Shown piece by piece: positions 8,609 to 17,090 of a stretch of DNA of 64,000 nt. This DNA comes from Saccharothrix tamanrassetensis. Lineage in GTDB: Bacteria; Actinomycetota; Actinomycetes; Mycobacteriales; Pseudonocardiaceae. The notes beneath the pieces were generated by a model. The model made no database searches, was not told the DNA's origin, and saw only the letters and a list, made by a program, of their open reading frames with translations. Location of the stretch: positions 434,001 through 498,000 of the forward strand of contig NZ_JACHJN010000001.1 of the NCBI RefSeq assembly GCF_014203665.1. Reading direction: 5' to 3'. Position numbers and translations under genes: made by a program. How positions within the stretch are numbered: the first letter of the stretch is position 1; every line of letters starts with the position of its first letter.

Positions 8609-11044
8609 TCAGCGCTTCCAGAACCGCGCCCGACGCGGTGCGGTGAGCCCTTCCAGGGTGGTGATCGCCTGCTGGAGGCGTCGAGCCGGCTCGGTGGTCG
8701 GGGTGGCCAGGGTCTCGGCCAGTTCCCGCAGGGTTCGCACGTGCTCCACGGGTTCGCCCGCCGTGGTCCAGGCCGGGTGGAGGCGGTTGATCTCCGCGGC
8801 CAGGTGGGCCAGGGCGCGGTCCGCGTCGGTGGCGTCCGCGCGGCGCAGGACCTCCAGTTCACGAACCACGAACCGCGCCAACGGCTCCGCCGGCGCGGGC
8901 CGCACGGGCTGCGGCGGCACGGGCATCGGGCTCGGCGACCGTGGGGGCTGGGCGGGCGTCGGCTCCAGGAACGCGGGCACGTCCGACTCGTGCGGAGCAG
9001 GCGCCGTGTCCGCGCGCTTCGCCACTGCCGGCGCCTCGGCGGACACGCTCATCCGGCGCGGCGCGGGAGCCGGCCGGCCGGCGGCGGGCGCACCGGCAGG
9101 CGGGGCGAAGTGCGCCGGAGCGGACATCGCGACCGGCGGGGGCGGCGCACCGTAGCCTCCACCGCCGAACACACCGCCGGTCGGAGCCCAGCCGTCGGGT
9201 GATTCCACCGGCTGCGTCACGCGGTGGACCTGTCCGGACTCGTTGACCACGCGGGAGTCGACGGCCACGAACGCGGTGAACCTGGACAGGACGCCGAACT
9301 CCAGTGACGTCGCCACGATCCGGCGTTCCAGCTCCGCCAGGTCGCCGCGACCCACGACGTACCGGTCTTCCAGGTCGCGCACACGGGCCCGCGCCCACAG
9401 CGCGGCCAGGCTCGGGTTGTCACTCGCCACGGCCGTCAACTGCTGCCGCCACCCGTGGTCGCCGGACAGCTCCACACCGCCCGCCTCGCCGGTGTAGCGG
9501 CCGGTGACCACCACGGGCGCACCGTGGAACAGGTCGGGAAGCGGCCACGGCGCCAGTGACCCGGCGTCCAGGCCCAGGCCGGCGGACCGCACGGTCAAGC
9601 CGGTCAGGACCGGTGCGCCGATGCGCCGGTGGATGCCGCGCATCGCCTCGTCCAGCCGGTCCTCCGACTCGACCAGCTCGAAGCGGCCCGTGGTGCCGGC
9701 CAGCCGGTGCAGGAACGCCTCGTTCACCGCCCGGTCGATGCCCACGGTGTGCACGCGCACGCCGGAGAGCGGGGTCGCCAGCTCGCGCAGCAACCGGTCC
9801 TCGTCGCCGACCTGGCCGTCGGTCACCAGGACGAGCACGCGTTCCCGTTCCCCGGCCACGCCCAGCAGGTCGGCGGCCTGGTGCAGCGGCGCCGGCATCT
9901 CCGTGCCGCCACGGGCGTCCAGGCCCGCCAGGAACTCCACGGCCCGGTAGCGGTTGCGGTCGGTCGCGTCGACCAGACCGGCCGGCAGTCCGCCGGGTGT
10001 GTCCACCACGTTGTCGAACGCGAGCACCGCGAACCGGTCCCCCGTCGTCAGGCTGTCGACGATCCGCCCCGCCGCCCGGCGCGCGGCCACCATCTTCCAG
10101 CCGTCCATCGAGCCGGAGCGGTCCAGCACCAGCACCACGTCCCGCCCGCGCGTGGCGGCGTCGGACCTGGGCGGCAGCACGGTCAGCGCGAACGTCCCCG
10201 CCGTCCCGCCCTCGTCCGGCCGCACGGCCAGCGACGTGCGGACCGCGTCGTCATCGGCGAACTCCAGCCGCAGCAGGAAGTCCCGGTCCACCCGGGAGCC
10301 CGGCCGGACCTTCACCCGGAACCCGCTCGCGGTCTGCTCCGTCACGGTGGCGTGCAGGCTCGCCGAGGGCGTCGCGGGAGGCAGGCCCGCCGTGTCGACG
10401 TCCACCTCCAGCGACAGTCGCACGGGGTTGGGGAATCCGGGCAGCAGCACCGGCGGGCTGATCCGCGACGCGTCCGGCACCGCGTCGGTGTCCACGGCCA
10501 CGCCGTCACCGACCTGGCCGCCTTCCAAGGGCGTACCGGGGATGTAGCGGGGCGCGACGACCAGAGGCAGCCGGAACGTCGCCGCGTCGTCCTCGTACGC
10601 CAGCGTCCCGGCCAGCGTCAGCCGCACGGTGATCCGCTCCCCCGGCATGACGTTGCCGACGCGGGTGGTGAACACCCCCGGCCGTTCCTCCTCGGCGATG
10701 GCGGCGCGCTTGCCCGTGGCGATGGCCTGGTCGTAGTCGGCACGCGCCTCGCCGCGCTCCTTGAGCACCCCTTCGACCACCCGGTCGTCGGCCTCCATCC
10801 GCAGCGCGGTCACCGCGGAGCGGGACGGCAGCGGGAAGATGTAGGTCGCTTCGAGGGGCTGGTCGTGCGGGTTGTGGAAGGTCTGCGTGATCGTGGTCTG
10901 CGACGCGAGGCCGGTGATCGAGGCGCGCACGTCGACCGCTTCCAGCGGCAGGTTGCCACGCTCGGTGCGCAGACAGCCGAGGCCGTCGTCGGCGGCGGCA
11001 GCGGGCCGGGCCACGGCGTCGATCACCTCGATGGGGGTGCTCAT
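8609..11044 (-). CDS. VIT and von Willebrand type A domain protein
   Basis: An 811-residue protein. Residues about 15-145 match the VIT (inter-alpha-trypsin) domain (TTITQTFHNPHDQPLEATYIFP) and residues about 295-470 form a VWA domain with the MIDAS motif DRSGSM, the later threonine in GGTE and an aspartate in VTDGQVGDE. A Pro/Ala-rich low-complexity linker follows (about 640-740), then a short helical tail. No signal peptide is visible, so it is probably cytoplasmic. Such proteins bind partners through a metal site, but their role in actinomycetes is unclear. Its ATG overlaps the stop of the upstream merR gene (ATGA), so the two are coupled. Confidence 0.85.
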   Translation of the reverse strand: MSTPIEVIDAVARPAAAADDGLGCLRTERGNLPLEAVDVRASITGLASQTTITQTFHNPHDQPLEATYIFPLPSRSAVTALRMEADDRVVEGVLKERGEARADYDQAIATGKRAAIAEEERPGVFTTRVGNVMPGERITVRLTLAGTLAYEDDAATFRLPLVVAPRYIPGTPLEGGQVGDGVAVDTDAVPDASRISPPVLLPGFPNPVRLSLEVDVDTAGLPPATPSASLHATVTEQTASGFRVKVRPGSRVDRDFLLRLEFADDDAVRTSLAVRPDEGGTAGTFALTVLPPRSDAATRGRDVVLVLDRSGSMDGWKMVAARRAAGRIVDSLTTGDRFAVLAFDNVVDTPGGLPAGLVDATDRNRYRAVEFLAGLDARGGTEMPAPLHQAADLLGVAGERERVLVLVTDGQVGDEDRLLRELATPLSGVRVHTVGIDRAVNEAFLHRLAGTTGRFELVESEDRLDEAMRGIHRRIGAPVLTGLTVRSAGLGLDAGSLAPWPLPDLFHGAPVVVTGRYTGEAGGVELSGDHGWRQQLTAVASDNPSLAALWARARVRDLEDRYVVGRGDLAELERRIVATSLEFGVLSRFTAFVAVDSRVVNESGQVHRVTQPVESPDGWAPTGGVFGGGGYGAPPPPVAMSAPAHFAPPAGAPAAGRPAPAPRRMSVSAEAPAVAKRADTAPAPHESDVPAFLEPTPAQPPRSPSPMPVPPQPVRPAPAEPLARFVVRELEVLRRADATDADRALAHLAAEINRLHPAWTTAGEPVEHVRTLRELAETLATPTTEPARRLQQAITTLEGLTAPRRARFWKR

Positions 11045-11613
11045 TGGTCGTCCTCTCCGGTGGTCGGGTCCAGGCCCAGGCGGGCGAGCAGGTCCAGCAG
11101 GGGTGCCGCGGCGGCTTCGATCTCGGCCAACTCCTCCGCGTCGGGCAGCCGCCCGGCGGAACCGAGCACCACGGTGACACTGTCATTCAGGCGGAAGCTC
11201 GGGACCACCTCGACAGTGCCGGCGGGGCGCGGTGGCGCGATCGGCGCGGCAGCCGGCCGCTCCTTCCAGAACCCCCCTCCCGCCCGCGCGGGCGGACCGT
11301 CCACGCCGGCCAGTCCGGCGAGCTTCGAGTCCGAGGCGCCGAGCGTCAACGACTGGATCTCGGCCAGTGAGTGCCCGGCCGCCTGCAGCTTCTTCACCGC
11401 GACGATCTGGAGCAGCTGTCGCCGTCCGTACAGGGCGGTCCGCCCCTTGTGGGCGGTCGGGCGGTCGACCAGTCCGATGGTCGTGTACCACCGGATGGCG
11501 CGACCGTTCGGCAACTCCCGCACCCGGCCGCTGCGCTGCCCGTCGTAGTTCTCCGCCAGCAGCGCGGCGACCCGCTCCGGAAGCTGCTCGATCGTCCACA
11601 GCTCGTCGTCCAC
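11041..11613 (-). CDS. MerR family transcriptional regulator
   Basis: A 190-residue protein with a MerR-type winged helix (residues about 8-80; RAIRWYTTIGLVDRPTAHKG, LYGRRQLLQIVAVKKLQAAG) and a proline-rich C-terminal half lacking an obvious metal-binding cysteine set. GTG at 11613 has no ribosome site but sits seven bases from a -10-like element, so the mRNA may be leaderless. It is coupled to the downstream VWA gene and divergent from the DHA2 exporter; the long dyad at 11636-11662 makes it the likely regulator of both directions. Confidence 0.85.
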   Translation of the reverse strand: MDDELWTIEQLPERVAALLAENYDGQRSGRVRELPNGRAIRWYTTIGLVDRPTAHKGRTALYGRRQLLQIVAVKKLQAAGHSLAEIQSLTLGASDSKLAGLAGVDGPPARAGGGFWKERPAAAPIAPPRPAGTVEVVPSFRLNDSVTVVLGSAGRLPDAEELAEIEAAAAPLLDLLARLGLDPTTGEDDQ

Positions 11614-11619
11614 GTGCCC

Positions 11620-11662
11620 ATCGTGCGCGCCCGAACTGACACTGTCAATGTTGCAGTGTCAG
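11620..11662 (-). promoter_or_regulatory. promoter and dyad operator of the merR-vwa / exporter divergence
   Basis: On the minus strand TTGACA (11643-11648) and CACGAT (11620-11625) are separated by 17 bases, with the merR GTG starting seven bases on. A perfect nine-base inverted repeat, CTGACACTG (11636-11644) and CAGTGTCAG (11654-11662), covers the -35 box. The inner 11-base palindrome TGACACTGTCA recurs inside merR at 11175-11185. This is a strong candidate MerR-family operator controlling both transcripts. Confidence 0.65.
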
Positions 11663-11719
11663 ACAACAGTCGGTTCGTGAGTGGCGTAGACCGGTCGGCT
11701 GACCGACGATCGGAAGACC

Positions 11720-13315
11720 ATGAACACTCGACGTACCAGTCCGTGGGCCGCGCTCAGTGCGCTCTGCCTGGGCTTCTTCATGATCCTGCTGGACACCACC
11801 ATCGTGTCCATCGCGGTGCCGGACATGCTGCGCGAGCTGGACACCGGGCTGAACTCGGTGGTCTGGGTGATCAGCGTCTACCTGCTCACCTACGCCGTGC
11901 CGATGCTGTTCACCAGCCGACTGGGCGACCGGTTCGGCCCCAAGCGGGTGTTCCTGGCGGGGCTGGTGGTGTTCACGTTGTCGTCGCTGTGGTGCGGTCT
12001 GTCCGGCACCGCGGAGATGCTCATCGTCGCCCGCGCCGTGCAGGGCCTGGGCGCCGCGCTGATGACCCCCCAGACGCTGGCGTTCATCACGCACCTGTTC
12101 CCACCCGCCGAACGGGGCACGGCCATGGGCCTGTGGGGTGGTGTGGCGGGTCTGGCGACGATCACCGGCCCGCTGCTCGGGGGCTTCCTGGTCGACCACC
12201 TCGGCTGGGAGTGGATCTTCTTCGTCAACGTGCCGATCGGCGTCGTCGCGGTCGTGTTGACCGTGCTGCTGGTGCCCGACTGGCAACCGCGCAACTCGCA
12301 CTCGTTCGACGTGCCGGGCATCCTGTTGTCGGCGGCGGGCCTGTCCTGTGTGGTGTTCGGCGTGCAGAACGGCCAGCACCACCAGTGGGGCACCGTCGTC
12401 GGCGGCATCACGGTCTTCGAGATCATCGGCGCGGGGGTGGTGCTGCTCGTCGCGTTCGTGCTGTGGCAGCGCTACAACAAGCGCGAGCCGCTGTTGCCGC
12501 TGGCCGTGTTCGGCGACCGCAACTTCTCCGCGGGCACGCTCACCGCCGCCACCGTCGGCTTCACGATGACCGGCATGTTCCTGCCGTTGATCATCTACAT
12601 CCAGACGGTGCTGGGGCTGAGCCCCACCATGGCCGGCCTGCTGACCGCGCCGATGTCGCTGCTGTCCGGGATCGCCGCGCCGTTCGTGGGCCGCGCCTCG
12701 GACCGGGTCGACGGCCGCTACCTGGTGATCGCCGGACTCGCCCTGCTCGCCGCGGGCATGGGCATCATCTCGCTCCAGGCCCGGCCGGACACCAGCCCGT
12801 GGGCGCTCATCCCGGCGCTGCTGGTCAGCGGACTGGGCATCGGCTGCATCTTCTCGCCGATGAGCAACCTGACGATGAGCAGCGTGCCGCCCCGGCTGGC
12901 CGGCACCGCGTCGGGCATCTTCAACACCTCCCGCCAGGTCGGCGGTGTCCTGGGCAGCGCCGCGATCGGCGTGCTGCTCCAGGCCCGGATCAGCACGTCG
13001 ACCGCGCACGAGGCGGCCGTCGCCGCCGAGCAGTTGCCCGAGCCCTACCGGGCGCCGTTCACCCGGGCCATCGCCGAGGCGGCGGCGGGTGCGGGCGAGT
13101 TCGGCTCGACGGGCGGGCAGACCGCCATCCCCGGCCTGCCACCGGACGTCGCCGCGCAGGCCGCCCGCCTCGCCTCCCAGGCCGTCGAAGCGGGCCTGAC
13201 CGACGCCGTCCGCGCCACGCTGCTCCTGCCGATCGCGGTGCTGCTGCTCGGCATCGTGTCGGCCGCGATGCTTCGCCGCGTCACGCCCCAGCCGGAGACC
13301 GCCGGTCGACGGTGA
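11720..13315 (+). CDS. MFS exporter, DHA2 (EmrB/QacA) family
   Basis: A 531-residue membrane protein with about 14 predicted helices. The first helix carries LDTTIVSIAVP, the DHA2 marker, and SRLGDRFGPKRVF is the cytoplasmic loop motif of major-facilitator proteins. Motif C-like GPLLGGFLVDHLGWEWIFF is also present. It should export hydrophobic drugs or metabolites by proton antiport. ATG at 11720 follows CGGAAG. It is divergent from the merR gene across a perfect dyad, which suggests induction by a substrate sensed by that regulator. Confidence 0.88.
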   Translation: MNTRRTSPWAALSALCLGFFMILLDTTIVSIAVPDMLRELDTGLNSVVWVISVYLLTYAVPMLFTSRLGDRFGPKRVFLAGLVVFTLSSLWCGLSGTAEMLIVARAVQGLGAALMTPQTLAFITHLFPPAERGTAMGLWGGVAGLATITGPLLGGFLVDHLGWEWIFFVNVPIGVVAVVLTVLLVPDWQPRNSHSFDVPGILLSAAGLSCVVFGVQNGQHHQWGTVVGGITVFEIIGAGVVLLVAFVLWQRYNKREPLLPLAVFGDRNFSAGTLTAATVGFTMTGMFLPLIIYIQTVLGLSPTMAGLLTAPMSLLSGIAAPFVGRASDRVDGRYLVIAGLALLAAGMGIISLQARPDTSPWALIPALLVSGLGIGCIFSPMSNLTMSSVPPRLAGTASGIFNTSRQVGGVLGSAAIGVLLQARISTSTAHEAAVAAEQLPEPYRAPFTRAIAEAAAGAGEFGSTGGQTAIPGLPPDVAAQAARLASQAVEAGLTDAVRATLLLPIAVLLLGIVSAAMLRRVTPQPETAGRR

Positions 13316-13434
13316 CCGTTGCGGCGACCGTCGAGCAGGTGTCGCCGGACCACCGCCGGCCCGGCGACACCGTGCGCACCGACCGCTCAAGCCCGAGGCG
13401 TGAGGCCTGACGGTTCGGGTTCGGGCTCGGCGGT

Positions 13435-13593
13435 TCAGACCGGACGGACCGCCGGGCAGCTCATCATCGTCGTCAGCACTCGCCAGGCGTCGGCCCGCCG
13501 TCGTGGCGACCGCGCCCACAGGGCGGTGAAGACCGCCATCCACATCGGAAAGGCGAACAGCGCGAACGAAACCGCGGAATCACAGCACACCAT
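13435..13593 (-). CDS. small membrane protein, hypothetical
   Basis: A possible 52-residue protein with one hydrophobic segment (residues about 7-26, SFALFAFPMWMAVFTALW) followed by an arginine-rich cytoplasmic stretch. ATG at 13593 has a poor ribosome site (GTAGGACG). It lies 44 bases downstream of the XRE regulator gene on the same strand, so it may belong to that transcript. I do not recognise a family. The alternative is that the region is non-coding. Confidence 0.4.
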   Translation of the reverse strand: MVCCDSAVSFALFAFPMWMAVFTALWARSPRRRADAWRVLTTMMSCPAVRPV

Positions 13594-13637
13594 CGTCCTA
13601 CTTTCGTGGTAGCGGAAGGAAAAAGCGATCGGCTGAC

Positions 13638-14024
13638 CTAGGCGGGCAGCCCGGACCGGCAGCTCGCACCGTGACCGCCGTCCCACAGCGGGAGCTCCGA
13701 GTCCAGGACCGCCGAGCAGACCGTCACCCTCGCCGCGTGTTCGAGGAACCTCCGGCGTTTGACGGCCTCGTCGCAATCGCAGTGACGACCCGATCCGGTG
13801 GGGCGTTCGTCATGGGCCAGGCCCATGTACCCCTTGGGCACGCCGAGGCCTTCGGCGATCCGGCACAGCGTGTCGTAGTCCCGCACCGGCCGGCCGTCGA
13901 TGGCCGCCGAGACGTCCTGCGGCGACTGCCCGGTCAACGCGACGATGCGCTCGACCGACACGCCCTGGCGGCGCAGCAGCCGGTAGACCGGGCCGATCTC
14001 GCGGCGTGCCAACGCGTCGCGCAT
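13638..14024 (-). CDS. XRE family helix-turn-helix regulator
   Basis: A 128-residue protein of a common actinomycete XRE type. Its N-terminal IGPVYRLLRRQGVSVERI and VALTGQSPQDVSAAIDGRP form the helix-turn-helix, followed by YDTLCRIAEGLGVPKGYMGL. The C-terminal half has a CDCD pair and no known domain. ATG at 14024 overlaps the TGA of the upstream gene (TGATG), which decides the start and shows translational coupling. Targets are unknown. The usual TPR-like tail of larger relatives is missing, so this is a short version. Confidence 0.75.
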   Translation of the reverse strand: MRDALARREIGPVYRLLRRQGVSVERIVALTGQSPQDVSAAIDGRPVRDYDTLCRIAEGLGVPKGYMGLAHDERPTGSGRHCDCDEAVKRRRFLEHAARVTVCSAVLDSELPLWDGGHGASCRSGLPA

Positions 14025-14962
14025 CAGGTTCTGCTCCCACAGCTGGGCAGCACACCACTCGGCACCGCCGCGTCGGCCCGTGCCGCGCTTTCGAGCAGGG
14101 CGGGACCGGGAACGGTCACGGCGAGCCACTCCCCCCACGCCCACTCCGGCTCACCGCGCCAGCCGGTGCCGCCGACCTCGACCGCCGACAGCCGCACGCC
14201 ACGCACTCCGTTGTCGGGCAAGGCGTACCCGACGGCGGACGTGTCCGGGATGCGGCAGCACGAGTCGGCCAGGATCGCCGCGATGACCTCGCCACGCGGA
14301 CCGCCACGCCAGTACAACTCCGCCGAGTCGGGTCGCACCACCGTGGTCAGCCAGGCGGCACCGCTCAACAGCGGCAGCCGCCGCAACACCCCGCTGAGCA
14401 CCGGCACGGGAAGGCGGTCGTCCGGCTCGGCGCGTTCCCGGTCGTGCCGCTCGTGCCGGGCGTCGCGCCACACCGGTTCACCGTTGCCCGCGAGCTGCCC
14501 CGCCACTTCACGCCACCGGGACCTGGTCACGCCGAGCAGCCGGACCGCGGCCCGGCCGTCCAGCACGCGCAGGTCCAGGTGCTCCCGGCCGGGAGCCGGG
14601 CGGACCCCGGCGATCCCGATCAGCTGGTCGCCCACCACCGCGGGCAGCACCTCGGCCAGCAGGTCGCCGACCGCCGCCGCCGGCACCTCCAGCGCGAGCG
14701 GACCGCCGTCCACCCGCACCCGTCGCACCAGCAGCGTCGGCCGCAGCGCCCGAGCCCGACGGCGCATCCCGGCCATCGTCCGCGTCACCGCCGACAGCAC
14801 CGCCGCTTCCAGCTCGGCCTGCGCGCGGCTCGGCGCGGACGGCACGAGCAGGTCGCCCGGGCCGCGCCGCCCCTGCCGGCGCACCATGTTGGGCCTGCTG
14901 CCCAGGCACCAGCCGAGCTTCTCGTCGTGAGCGGCCGAAGCGCCCACCACTTCCATCGACAC
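14024..14962 (-). CDS. conserved-looking protein of unknown function
   Basis: A 312-residue protein that I do not recognise. It has no signal peptide or clear membrane helix. Its middle (residues about 60-130) is rich in Arg, Val and Leu, and the C-terminal part has aromatic motifs (AELYWRGGPRGEVIAAILAD, EPEWAWGEWLAVTVPG). GTG at 14962 follows GGAGGG at good spacing. It is coupled to the downstream XRE regulator by a TGATG overlap, so the two probably act together, possibly with the protein modulating the regulator (inference). Confidence 0.6.
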   Translation of the reverse strand: MSMEVVGASAAHDEKLGWCLGSRPNMVRRQGRRGPGDLLVPSAPSRAQAELEAAVLSAVTRTMAGMRRRARALRPTLLVRRVRVDGGPLALEVPAAAVGDLLAEVLPAVVGDQLIGIAGVRPAPGREHLDLRVLDGRAAVRLLGVTRSRWREVAGQLAGNGEPVWRDARHERHDRERAEPDDRLPVPVLSGVLRRLPLLSGAAWLTTVVRPDSAELYWRGGPRGEVIAAILADSCCRIPDTSAVGYALPDNGVRGVRLSAVEVGGTGWRGEPEWAWGEWLAVTVPGPALLESAARADAAVPSGVLPSCGSRT

Positions 14963-15523
14963 GAGAACCCTCCGCGAGCATCGCCCGGCCGACGCTGCCG
15001 CACTCCGGGGTTCGACGCAGCTCGACTGTCGTCACGATCGCGGTGGACGCCGTTCGGCGAGCTTCGGAGGCACCCACTCCGTCCGGGCCGGAGGAGCCTC
15101 AGCGGCGGCCGCAACCGCCGGACGAGAAGCTACCCCCAAACATGACCCACCCACACCACCACTCGGCCAAGGGTCACCCGATCGTGCGACGTCCCGCCCT
15201 CCGAACGCCTCGGTCACCGACCGGACGACCGGAAAGCACCTGATGGCCCAGGACCGTCACCGCTACGGAGACCGAACACTGACTGTGTGTCACCACAACA
15301 GCTGTTGCGCACGCACTACATGACCGCCCACCTGCCAGGTCGTGCCCCGCCAAGGTTTCCCCAAACCCCGCCGGTGCACGATCGGGGCGGGTCGGACGTT
15401 CCAGAGGGGTACACCCGACTCGGGTCGGGACCGGGTGAGGCCGTGCCGTCCGGAGGGCACCGCCTTCCCGGTCCCCCGCCCCAGTGCGGGTGTGGCCGCC
15501 GCCGGCGGAGCCGGGACCATCCA
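14963..15523. other. intergenic stretch without a supported gene
   Basis: About 560 bases separate the 14962 gene from the MOSC gene on the same strand. Open frames here lack ribosome sites or family resemblance. A perfect CAACAGCTGTTG palindrome occurs near 15297. The region probably contains the promoter of the 14962-13638 operon; nothing else is supported. Confidence 0.5.
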
Positions 15524-16207
15524 CTAGCCCGACAGCGCCGGCCGCCGAGCCGGCACCACCGCGTCCCCCACCGCCACACGACCAGGCACGACGACCGAGG
15601 CGTACACGCCGAGCGTCATGTCGTGGTGGGCCGCGATGGTCCGCAGCACCGACGAGTCGCGGCGGCCGGTGTCCGGGTCTACCGACACCACCCCGCACCG
15701 CCTGTCCTTGCGGTCCACGCGCAGCACGACGTCCCCGATCGTCACCGTCGTGCCGACCCACGCGTCCTCCGGGAAGTCGCCGGCGGCGTCGATCAGCACG
15801 TTCGGTCGGAACCGGCGGGCGTCGGCGGAACCCACGGCCGCCGCGCTCTGGACGGTGAGCAGCGACACCGCCGCCGAGTCGAACACGCCCCGGTCCAGCT
15901 TCATGGCACGGCCGCCGAGCAGCGCGGCCAGTCCGGGATCCGCGACGTCGTACTCCGCGCCCGCGGGTGTGCGCACCACGACGTCCGACCTGTCCAGCAG
16001 GCGCGGGCGGTACAGCACCAGTTCGGGGCGCCGGCGCAGCGTGAGCCACGGGAAACCGTTGCGCACCTGGCCGTCCCGCACGAAGCCCCACCGGCGGTCG
16101 TCCGCCAGTCCGTGCCACGACACGTCGGCGTGTTCCAGGCTCTCGCCCGCCATCGACTTCACCGGGTACCGGTGCACAGCAACCACTCGACCAACCACAG
16201 TGGACAC
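15524..16207 (-). CDS. MOSC domain-containing protein
   Basis: A 227-residue protein with an N-terminal MOSC beta-barrel segment (VVAVHRYPVKSMAGESLEHA) and a C-terminal MOSC domain (RFRPNVLIDAAGDFPEDAW, then CGVVSVDPDTGRRD with the conserved cysteine). MOSC proteins handle sulfur carried on molybdenum cofactor or act as molybdoenzyme partners. No molybdenum gene is nearby, so the substrate is open. GTG at 16207 follows GGAGG closely; a GTG nine bases later is the alternative. It is probably monocistronic. Confidence 0.82.
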   Translation of the reverse strand: MSTVVGRVVAVHRYPVKSMAGESLEHADVSWHGLADDRRWGFVRDGQVRNGFPWLTLRRRPELVLYRPRLLDRSDVVVRTPAGAEYDVADPGLAALLGGRAMKLDRGVFDSAAVSLLTVQSAAAVGSADARRFRPNVLIDAAGDFPEDAWVGTTVTIGDVVLRVDRKDRRCGVVSVDPDTGRRDSSVLRTIAAHHDMTLGVYASVVVPGRVAVGDAVVPARRPALSG

Positions 16208-17090
16208 TACGCCTCCGCTCGACTGGAGGCGCCCTTGTGCCACGTGCTGGGGTCGAGCGTGGCGGACCAAGTCCGTCGCAGCGCCTCTCGACCCCGTCGC
16301 CGGATGCTGGCACACGCCACCGAGCGCGGTCAACCCGGTAAGTGTCACGAGTGCCGGAAGTATCGGACGCCGATACTCCACTGTGGACCGAGTTGGCACG
16401 TGAAAAGCAACGCCACGGGGAACCACCGAAGACAAGACGCACAGTTCCGAAAAAAAGGGGGGGTGCGGACCCGGAAGCCGCTTGCGTATGGCCTCCGGGG
16501 TCCGCACCACCTCACGGGAAACTCGTGCCACTGAAGTGATCGGCGCCTTGGAGGTCGCCGTCCGCACCCGGCACGGTTTCCCGTCCGGCCCGTCTCGTGC
16601 CCGGAGAATCGGGCGAACACCCGGTCGGGAGCGGAACACCGTGAGCGGAGACCCTGCTCTCCGCACGGCACCGCGACCGGGACGAGTACGGACCGTCGAG
16701 TGGACGTGCTCAGCCGCTACAGGCCGCGCCGTGGAACAGACCGAAGTCGATGTGCCGACGGGAGCACAACAGCGGGGTGCGGGACCGGACCACCGTTCTC
16801 CACCTCCGGCTTCTCCCGGTGCCACAAGCGACCTTATGGCGTGCGAGCCAACCGTAGGCAAGGCCGGTGCCGGGGCACAAGGGCGGTCGGTGAACGTCCA
16901 CTCCTTGGAAGCCGTTGACATCCCATCCCCCCGCGCACAACAAAAGCAGATCCCGAATCAAGTCGTCGCGACATGGACGATCACGGTCTCCCGATTCTCC
17001 ACATCACCCGGAATTTCCGCGCCGACCGCGCTGGAATGCTTCGTCACGGCTTTGTCGCGGACCCGCCTCGTCCTGCGCCACCATGGGTGC
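16208..17090. other. 880-base stretch with no supported gene
   Basis: No open frame on either strand shows a protein family, a good ribosome site or sensible composition. The one clear element is a strong intrinsic terminator for the minus strand at 16450-16508, which has no recognised gene upstream of it. The stretch could hold an untranslated RNA or the remains of a lost gene. Confidence 0.5.
16450..16508 (-). terminator. intrinsic terminator without an obvious gene
   Basis: Read on the minus strand, a 14-15 bp GC-rich stem with one bulge (arms 16494-16508 and 16462-16475) is followed at once by seven C and seven T residues (16463-16450). This is a canonical intrinsic terminator, unusual in this genome for its T tract. 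It points leftwards towards the MOSC gene promoter, and the nearest minus-strand gene to its right is over 2.5 kb away. Confidence 0.75.
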
